NCBI GenBank assembly: GCA_016207665.1
Contig: JACQPG010000064.1
Location: 1-64,000, forward strand
DNA: 64,000 bases
From: Elusimicrobiota bacterium
GTDB taxonomy: Bacteria > Elusimicrobiota > Elusimicrobia > UBA1565 > UBA9628
Direction of reading: 5' to 3'
In this document: piece by piece, positions 48,211-54,993 of the stretch
How the letters are laid out: the number at the start of each line of letters is the position of its first letter
How positions within the stretch are numbered: position 1 is the first letter of the stretch
Position numbers and translations under genes: made by a program
Notes under the pieces: generated by a model
Told to the model about the DNA's origin: nothing
The model's database searches: none
What the model saw: the letters and a program-made list of their open reading frames with translations, nothing else

Positions 48211-49440
48211 CTACCTGCGCCGGAAATAATCGTGGATGCATTCCACGATATAGTCCAAGTCTCGGCGGCTCAGATATTGGTGGCAGCCTATGTAGAACGC
48301 GCTGCGGTTGAGCCAGCGGGCCACGGGATAGTCCTTCTCAAGGTCACCGTACATCCTCTTATAGACGGGCTGGTTGATCAACGGCATGAGATCCCGCGTC
48401 TCGATATCGTGCTCCTCGAGGAAGTTCACCAGCCCGGTCTTATCCTCGCTGCGCAAGGCCAAACCATACATCATGAACATATGATCCCGGTCAGCGGGGA
48501 CGCTGGGCAATTGAAGACGATCCTGAAGATCCTTGAGGCCATCGCTCAACCGCCGGGCGTTGGCCTGGCGGGCCTTGATGATGGCGCCGCGACCCTCGAA
48601 CTGGCCCAGTCCTATGGCGGCCTCCAGCTCGGTGGCCCTGAAGCTGTGGCCTACCGAGATAAACGAAAACCTCTTGGCGACTATCTCCTTGAGACGCTCG
48701 CCCTTGACGCCCTGGTCGTCGTCGATGCTGATATAGATCGAATCCCGACCGTGATTCATCAGGCTGCGCAAGCGCACCGCGAGATCGGGCGACTGGGTGA
48801 CGGCCAGTCCCCCCACGCCGGTGACTATGTAATGGGCAATGTAGGTCGAAAAACAACCGATATCTCCCATGGAGCCCACCATGCGACCCTTATAGCGTGC
48901 GAACATGGTCTCGCATGAGTCCTCTATGATCTTAAGCCCGCGCTCGCGGGCCAGCTCCAAAATAGGGTCCATGTCGCAAGGCAGACCCAAAAGATGCACC
49001 GGGATGATGGCGCGGGTGCGCGGGGTGACGCGTCTTTCCAAGAGCGTTGGATCGAGATTATAGGTGGCCTTGTCCACGTCGACGAAGACAGGCTTCATGC
49101 CATTGTGCAGCACGATGTTTGATGTGGCGACGAAGGTGACCGCCGGGACCAGCACCTCGTCGCCGTCCCGCCATCCCTCTTGCTCCTTGAGGGCCGCCAG
49201 GGCCACATGAAGGGCGCTGGTTCCCGAATTGCAGAAAAGCCCGAATCGGCACGAGTGGGCCCGGGCGAATTCCTCCTCGAAGCGGCGGGTCAGGGGCCCA
49301 TAGGACAAACGGTTGGAGGCGATCACCTGCCGCAGATATTTCTTCTCCCTGGCTCCCAGCACGATGCCGCCGACGCCGATTTGGCTCTTAAGGCCGGCTG
49401 GGCGGGATGGGCGCGGGGTTTTCACGGGCGCGATTGTCAT
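48211..49440 (-). CDS. DegT-fold PLP enzyme with His at the catalytic Lys position (candidate sugar 3-dehydratase)
   Basis: CNSGTSALHVALAAL...FVDVDKATYNLDPTLLERRV...IIEDSCETMFARYKGRMVGSMGDIGCFSTYIAHYIVTGVGGLAVT; start MTIAPVKTPRPS at 49440. Confidence 0.85.
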   Translation of the reverse strand: MTIAPVKTPRPSRPAGLKSQIGVGGIVLGAREKKYLRQVIASNRLSYGPLTRRFEEEFARAHSCRFGLFCNSGTSALHVALAALKEQEGWRDGDEVLVPAVTFVATSNIVLHNGMKPVFVDVDKATYNLDPTLLERRVTPRTRAIIPVHLLGLPCDMDPILELARERGLKIIEDSCETMFARYKGRMVGSMGDIGCFSTYIAHYIVTGVGGLAVTQSPDLAVRLRSLMNHGRDSIYISIDDDQGVKGERLKEIVAKRFSFISVGHSFRATELEAAIGLGQFEGRGAIIKARQANARRLSDGLKDLQDRLQLPSVPADRDHMFMMYGLALRSEDKTGLVNFLEEHDIETRDLMPLINQPVYKRMYGDLEKDYPVARWLNRSAFYIGCHQYLSRRDLDYIVECIHDYFRRR

Positions 49441-49473
49441 TTTCCGCCAAAATGGTAACATAAAAAAAGTGAA

Positions 49474-50448
49474 ATGACTGAGCGCAGCGGAAGCGGATTT
49501 TGGACGGCTCAGCGCGTCCTGGTCACCGGGGGCCGGGGGTTTCTCGGCTCGCATGTCGTCGAACGCCTCAAGGCTCTCCGCCCCAAGGTCTTGATAGTTC
49601 CGAGCCGCCGAGACTGCGACCTGACCTCCCTGCCGGCCGTCGAGTCGCTCATCAAAAAGGAAAGGCCCAGCATGGTCATCAACCTGGCCGCTGTTTGCGG
49701 AGGTATAGGAGCCAATCAGGCTGAACCCGGGCGCTTTTTCTACGAGAATATCATCATGGGCGCCCAACTCATGGACGCCTCTCGACGCCTCGGCGTCGAA
49801 AAACTGCTCCAGGTGGGCACGGTCTGCTCCTACCCTAAACATACCCCGGTTCCTTTTGAGGAAGAGTCATTATGGGACGGCTACCCCGAGGAGACCAACG
49901 CCCCTTATGGAATAGCCAAAAAGGCGCTCCTGGTCCAGGCTCAGGCGTATCGGCAGCAATACGGATTCAACGCCATCTATATCATCCCCATCAATCTCTA
50001 CGGCCCGGGCGATCACTTCAACCTTAAAACATCGCATGTGATCCCGGCCCTGATTCGTAAATGCGCCACCGCCGCCGAGACCAGCGCTCGCTCCATCGAA
50101 TGCTGGGGAACCGGGAAAGCCACCCGGGAATTCCTCTACGTGGAGGACGCGGCGCGGGGACTCTTGATGGCCGCCGAGCGCTACAATAAACCGGCCCCGA
50201 TCAATCTTGGTTTCGGCGGAGAAATCTCGATCAAGGAGTTGGTCGAGCTCATAGCGAAGCTTACTGGCTTCAAGGGAGAGATACTTTGGGATAGCCGCAA
50301 GCCCGACGGCCAGCCTCGTCGGCATCTGGAGGTCTCCAAGGCGCTCAAGGAGTTCGGCTTCAAGGCGGAGACAAGCCTCGAGGAAGGGCTCAAGAAAACC
50401 GTCGCATGGTATCGCAGCCAGGTCAAGGCCGGGGCCTTGACTGAGTGA
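49474..50448 (+). CDS. SDR NAD-dependent epimerase/reductase (GDP-L-fucose synthase-like)
   Basis: RVLVTGGRGFLGSHVVERLKAL; YGIAKKALLVQAQAYRQQYGFNAIYIIPINLYGPGDHFNLKTSHVIPALIRKC. Confidence 0.92.
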   Translation: MTERSGSGFWTAQRVLVTGGRGFLGSHVVERLKALRPKVLIVPSRRDCDLTSLPAVESLIKKERPSMVINLAAVCGGIGANQAEPGRFFYENIIMGAQLMDASRRLGVEKLLQVGTVCSYPKHTPVPFEEESLWDGYPEETNAPYGIAKKALLVQAQAYRQQYGFNAIYIIPINLYGPGDHFNLKTSHVIPALIRKCATAAETSARSIECWGTGKATREFLYVEDAARGLLMAAERYNKPAPINLGFGGEISIKELVELIAKLTGFKGEILWDSRKPDGQPRRHLEVSKALKEFGFKAETSLEEGLKKTVAWYRSQVKAGALTE

Positions 50449-52184
50449 TGCTCTCGAGCCTTCCCGTCACGCTCGCGCTTCAAGCGGCCCTTCTCGCCGC
50501 CCCGGCCGCCCCGGTCGATCTCTCAGCCAAGCTCGCCGAGCTGCCGGTCGCGAGCGCCGCGGGCGCGATGTCTCCCCGGCTTTCCCAAAACGGAGACGAG
50601 ATCATACTGAGCTGGCTTGAGCCCATCGAGGGCGCCCCGGCCGAGCTCAAGGACGACGCCTTCGAGCTCAAATGGGGCCGGCTTTCCGCCTCCTCGGGCT
50701 GGTCGCGGCCTCTTTCAGCGGCCAAGTCCCTTCGCATGTTCGCCAACACCGCGGACATGCCCTCGGTATTTCCAGCGAAAGGAATCTTTTTCGCCCACTG
50801 GCTTGAGAAGATCAACGAACAGCCCTATGCCTATGACGCGTTGATCGCCCAAAGCCGAGACGGCGGCCGGACCTGGCGCCATCTCGGCAGCCTCAGGCGG
50901 GATTCGGGCCGCAAGGAGAACAACTACGACGGGTTCCTTTCCTTCCTCCCGGAAGGCGGCTCCGCGCGCGCTTTTTGGATCGACGGACGCAATGACAGGG
51001 GTGAGGAGGACAATTACCAGTTGAGAACCGCGAAGATCGCGACCAGCTTGCGCGAGGAAGCGGTTCTCGACGGATCGACCTGCTCCTGCTGCGATATAGG
51101 CTCGGCTCTCACGGACAAGGGACCCGTGGTGGTCTACCGCGGCCGCAGGGATGGAGATATCCGGGACATCCATATCGTCGCCCGCAAGGGCTCGGGCTGG
51201 TCTCAACCACGGCCCGTGCATACAGACGGCTGGCAGATCGCGGGCTGCCCGGTCAACGGCCCGCAAGCGGCGGCGTCCGGTCCGCTGCTGGCGGTCGCCT
51301 GGTTTTCGGGCGCCGGGGGAAGGGATTCGGTGAAGCTCGCATTTTCGCGGGACTCCGGCCAGACATTCGCGCCACCCCTCGAGCTCGACGATCTCTCCCC
51401 CGGAGGCCCTATCGGCCGCGTGGACGTCGCGCTAGCCGGGGGCGAGGCCTTCGTCTCCTGGCTGGGGCGCGCGGACGAGTCCGGCCAGGGCGTTCTCTTT
51501 CTGCGGCGCGTCTCGCCTTCCGGCCTGGCCAGCCCCATCGTCAGGATGATGCCCATCGACGCGGGCTGGCGCTCGGGCTTTCCTCAGCTAGTCGCGCGCA
51601 AGGACGAGCTGCTGTTGGCATGGACGGGCCTTCCGGACAAGGAAGACGCTCCGACCCTGGGCGTGCGGACCGCCCGGCTGGCCCTGCGCGACATCCCTCC
51701 AGCCACCGGAATCCCACCCTCGACCACTCCATCGGCCGCCTTGAGTGCCGATGAGATCATGAAAACGTCGTTCAAGGACTTGGCCGGCAAAGAGACCCGC
51801 TTCTCCGACCTGGGCGGTAAGCTGCTCCTGGTCAGCCTTTGGGCCACCTGGTGCGAGCCCTGCCATAAGGAACAAGCCGAGCTTGCCGAGCTCCATCGCC
51901 TCTATTCCGCGAAAGGACTTTCCATCATCGGCATCAACCTCGACCTAAGAAGACATCGCGCCAAGGTGGAGAGCTTCGTCAAGGAAAGAAGCCTTCCCTA
52001 CGCCGTCTGGCTCGATCCCAAGAGCAAGGCCCTGAGCCTCTTCGCGACCAACGGGGTACCCTCCACCTTCCTCATGAACCCCAAGGGCGAGATACTATTC
52101 CGCAAGACCGGCTTCCTCAGGCTCATAGGGTCGGAACTGGAAAAGACTATCGCCCGATCGCTCAGCGCGGCTCCTCGCCCATAG
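50445..52184 (+). CDS. Sialidase-like (BNR/Asp-box) domain fused to C-terminal TlpA/ResA-like thioredoxin domain
   Basis: Asp-box motifs SRDGGRTW and SRDSGQTF in the N-terminal part; C-terminal DLGGKLLLVSLWATWCEPCHKEQAELAELHRLYSAKGLSIIGINLD (CxxC). Confidence 0.85.
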   Translation: MMLSSLPVTLALQAALLAAPAAPVDLSAKLAELPVASAAGAMSPRLSQNGDEIILSWLEPIEGAPAELKDDAFELKWGRLSASSGWSRPLSAAKSLRMFANTADMPSVFPAKGIFFAHWLEKINEQPYAYDALIAQSRDGGRTWRHLGSLRRDSGRKENNYDGFLSFLPEGGSARAFWIDGRNDRGEEDNYQLRTAKIATSLREEAVLDGSTCSCCDIGSALTDKGPVVVYRGRRDGDIRDIHIVARKGSGWSQPRPVHTDGWQIAGCPVNGPQAAASGPLLAVAWFSGAGGRDSVKLAFSRDSGQTFAPPLELDDLSPGGPIGRVDVALAGGEAFVSWLGRADESGQGVLFLRRVSPSGLASPIVRMMPIDAGWRSGFPQLVARKDELLLAWTGLPDKEDAPTLGVRTARLALRDIPPATGIPPSTTPSAALSADEIMKTSFKDLAGKETRFSDLGGKLLLVSLWATWCEPCHKEQAELAELHRLYSAKGLSIIGINLDLRRHRAKVESFVKERSLPYAVWLDPKSKALSLFATNGVPSTFLMNPKGEILFRKTGFLRLIGSELEKTIARSLSAAPRP

Positions 52185-52194
52185 ACGTTGGCTC

Positions 52195-53250
52195 CTATCC
52201 ATAGGAGGAACCCGGCGGATAGCCGAACTCCAGGCGACCCAGAAGTTGGTTGTGCGCGCGGCACATGGCTCGGATATTGTCGGGCGAATCCGAACGCCCA
52301 CCTCGAGCAAACGGTTTCTTGTGGTCAAATTCCATACAGGCTCGACTAGAGCATCTTAGTCCGCCCTCTCCCACATAGGTGCATTGTCCGCCGTCCCTTT
52401 TCCACACCTCCTGTTTCACGGCCTCCGGAATGTGCCGGCTTGAGCGGCCCTGGGATCGCTTTGAGGGCCGACCGGCTCGAGGCTTGCGGCGATCGCGATC
52501 GAACTTATCCAAGAGCAGCTCGAGAGCCATCCTTAATATCGGATCCAGCTCTCCCTTCGGCGCTTGATGCCGAAGAACCTCCTGGGCCCGTTTCAGAAGA
52601 TCACGGGTCTCCTGGGTGATAGTGATGCTTGCCGTATATAAGGCGACCGCCCGTTTCTTCGATTCATGAGCCGGATTCGCAACGACGCCACCAGGTGCCG
52701 CGGAATCAATCGGTGAGGCAACCCCGGCATCGACTAGCGGGGATATGGAAATGGCGGCCGAGGCGCTGCTCCGGTCCTCTATCGCGGAATTGCTCGCCGA
52801 GAGTATACGAATCGAGTCTCTTTTCGCATACTGCGGGGCGATCGCGGCGATGAGCTGCGCGACCTCCTCTTGTGTCCGTCCTCGCACCGCTCGCGATAGC
52901 CTGCGCCTATTATCAGGCCGAAGGTGTGGCCCCAGCATGGCGGCTCCCACTAATGATAGTTCACCGGACGCAAGCATCACCAACAGCGAAGGATATTTCC
53001 GGCCCGCCCGGGCCGCGGCAATGCGCCTGGCCGCTCCAGAGCGGGAATACTTGAGGGACCGCATACAGTACTCGTAAAGATCAGGATAGCCTTTCGTCAA
53101 ACTCAAGGATCGCCGATCGAACTCGCCCAGGCGAACCAGGAGATCCACCAAACAATCACGCTCCCTCGCGACCGTCTTATGCAACTGACTCGTGAGTTCT
53201 TCATCGGTCCACTGTCTGCAGTCTCTAAGATCATGAAGGAATTTGTTCAT
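52195..53250 (-). CDS. HNH endonuclease family protein
   Basis: C-terminal VWKRDGGQCTYVGEGGLRCSSRACMEFDHKKPFARGGRSDSPDNIRAMCRAHNQ (CxxC-like / DH / N / H HNH layout). Confidence 0.88.
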   Translation of the reverse strand: MNKFLHDLRDCRQWTDEELTSQLHKTVARERDCLVDLLVRLGEFDRRSLSLTKGYPDLYEYCMRSLKYSRSGAARRIAAARAGRKYPSLLVMLASGELSLVGAAMLGPHLRPDNRRRLSRAVRGRTQEEVAQLIAAIAPQYAKRDSIRILSASNSAIEDRSSASAAISISPLVDAGVASPIDSAAPGGVVANPAHESKKRAVALYTASITITQETRDLLKRAQEVLRHQAPKGELDPILRMALELLLDKFDRDRRKPRAGRPSKRSQGRSSRHIPEAVKQEVWKRDGGQCTYVGEGGLRCSSRACMEFDHKKPFARGGRSDSPDNIRAMCRAHNQLLGRLEFGYPPGSSYG

Positions 53251-53354
53251 GCCTCTATACGATTGAGACCTAAAAAAGTTCCAGAATACGGTCTCTCAGT
53301 CTTTGACCAATACACATGATCGCACTGGCGTGGTCGACTCGAAATCAAAAAATC

Positions 53355-53380
53355 CTGATAATTAAAAGACAAATTATCAG
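53355..53380. repeat. Perfect inverted repeat CTGATAATT-N8-AATTATCAG
   Basis: Arms 53355-53363 and 53372-53380 in the AT-rich spacer between the HNH gene and the MTase-GT2 gene. Confidence 0.7.
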
Positions 53381-53384
53381 CGCC

Positions 53385-53399
53385 GTGTCACAGTGACAC
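53385..53399. repeat. Perfect palindrome GTGTCAC-A-GTGACAC (operator-like)
   Basis: 7-bp arms around a single central base; extra half-site-like AAGTGACG at 53412-53419. Confidence 0.65.
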
Positions 53400-53496
53400 A
53401 CGACCAGCGAAAAGTGACGCTATTTATTGACTATTTCCATTTGAGCTCGACCATTCGCTAATAAATTCGCGGATTTAGTAACATGGTGTCGTCACC

Positions 53497-54990
53497 ATGG
53501 CAGCTCATCGAGCCACCCGCGAATCCGCCGGCCCGGAAATCTCCTGCTATAACGATTCCTATGTCAACGACATACGGCTGAAGCTCAAGGCGTATTTCGA
53601 GCAGCATGCCCAGGAGAGGGACCGCTGGAAGAGCCGCTCCCGCTATTATCATGAACGCATCAGCCACCTCGTGCGAGGGCTGATCCCCGCTGGACAAAAG
53701 GTCGCCGAGATCGGATGCGGCACCGGCGATCTCCTATCCGCCTTGTCGCCCTCGGGGGGGATGGGCATAGATTTCTCCCATCGCATGATCGAGATCGCGC
53801 GCTCGAAATATCCGGCCCTCCAGTTCACGGTGGACGATTTGGAGCAATTAGGGTCACAGGAGCCCTGCGACTACGTGGTGCTCAGCGATGTTCTGGGCTC
53901 CCTGGCCGATGTCTGGCTCGGGCTGCGCCAGCTTCACAAGCTCTGCCATCCGGGAACGCGTGTCATCATCACCCATTACAATTATCTTTGGGAACCCCTG
54001 CTGCGGATGAGCGAGGCCCTGGGACTCAAGGCCCGGCAGCCGCTACAGCATTGGCTTCCTCTGGCGGATATAGAGAATCTGATGGCCCTCAACGGCTTCC
54101 GCGTGGTGCGCAAGGGCTATTCCATGCTGTTACCCATATGGCTGCCCGGCCTATCTTATCTGGTCAACCGCTTCCTGGCCCCTATTCCGGGACTGCGCCG
54201 GCTCTGCCTGGTGCAATATTTGGTGGCCAGGCCGGAGCTTCCCCGGCCTCAAGCCCCCAAACCGGAGCCCAGCGTCTCCATCGTCGTGCCCTGCCTCGAC
54301 GAGGAAGGGCATATCCTGCCCTTAGTCGAACGTCTTCCCCGCTTGGGAGCCTTCACGGAGGTCGTGTTCGTCGATGGCGGCTCCACGGACGGGACCGTCC
54401 AGAAGATCGAGAGAGTGCTCAGCGAGGGCCGCGAGGGTTTCCGCTTCAAGCTGATACACCAAGGCGGCAGGTTCGGAAAAGGCGACGCGGTGCGCAAGGG
54501 CTTCGCGGCCTGCTCAGGCGAGATATTGATGATACTGGACGCCGATCTATCGGTGGCTCCGGAGGACTTGCCGAAGTTCTACCTGGCTTTGATCGAGAGC
54601 CGAGGAGAGCTCATCAACGGCTCGCGGCTCAATTATCCCATGGAAGACGAAGCCATGCGCTATCTCAACAACATGGGCAACAAACTCTTCGGGATGGCGC
54701 TCTCTTGGCTCATCGACCGCCACGTGCGCGACACGCTCTGCGGGACCAAGGCCTTGAGCCGGGAGCATTATGAAAGGATCAAGACGCAGCGGGATTATTT
54801 CGGGGAATTCGATCCCTTCGGCGATTTCGACCTGCTCTTCGGCGCCGCGCGGCTGGGCCTGGAGATAGTGGACATGCCGGTGCGCTATCGAAGCCGAGCC
54901 TATGGGGCGACGAAGATATCGCGCTTCAAGCACGGCGCCCTCCTGGCGCGCATGTGCCTGGTGGCCATGCGCAAGCTCAAGTTCGCCTGA
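53497..54990 (+). CDS. Fusion of class I SAM methyltransferase and GT2 glycosyltransferase
   Basis: N-terminal VAEIGCGTGDLLSALSPSGGMGIDFSHRMIEIARSKYP; C-terminal SVSIVVPCLDEEGHILPLVERLPRLGAFTEVVFVDGGSTDGTVQKIERVL...MILDADLSVAPEDLPKF. Confidence 0.9.
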   Translation: MAAHRATRESAGPEISCYNDSYVNDIRLKLKAYFEQHAQERDRWKSRSRYYHERISHLVRGLIPAGQKVAEIGCGTGDLLSALSPSGGMGIDFSHRMIEIARSKYPALQFTVDDLEQLGSQEPCDYVVLSDVLGSLADVWLGLRQLHKLCHPGTRVIITHYNYLWEPLLRMSEALGLKARQPLQHWLPLADIENLMALNGFRVVRKGYSMLLPIWLPGLSYLVNRFLAPIPGLRRLCLVQYLVARPELPRPQAPKPEPSVSIVVPCLDEEGHILPLVERLPRLGAFTEVVFVDGGSTDGTVQKIERVLSEGREGFRFKLIHQGGRFGKGDAVRKGFAACSGEILMILDADLSVAPEDLPKFYLALIESRGELINGSRLNYPMEDEAMRYLNNMGNKLFGMALSWLIDRHVRDTLCGTKALSREHYERIKTQRDYFGEFDPFGDFDLLFGAARLGLEIVDMPVRYRSRAYGATKISRFKHGALLARMCLVAMRKLKFA

Positions 54991-54993
54991 GCC

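Noticed and set aside
53427-53464. TTGACT ... TAATAA as a sigma70 promoter for the MTase-GT2 gene
   Set aside because: Spacer of 26 nt is too long for a standard promoter; no alternative convincing -35 at 16-18 nt.
52195-53500. Considered whether the HNH gene is part of a restriction or defence system
   Set aside because: No methyltransferase of DNA-modification type, no specificity or helicase/NTPase partner adjacent; the neighbouring methyltransferase is fused to a GT2 and looks like a small-molecule/sugar enzyme.
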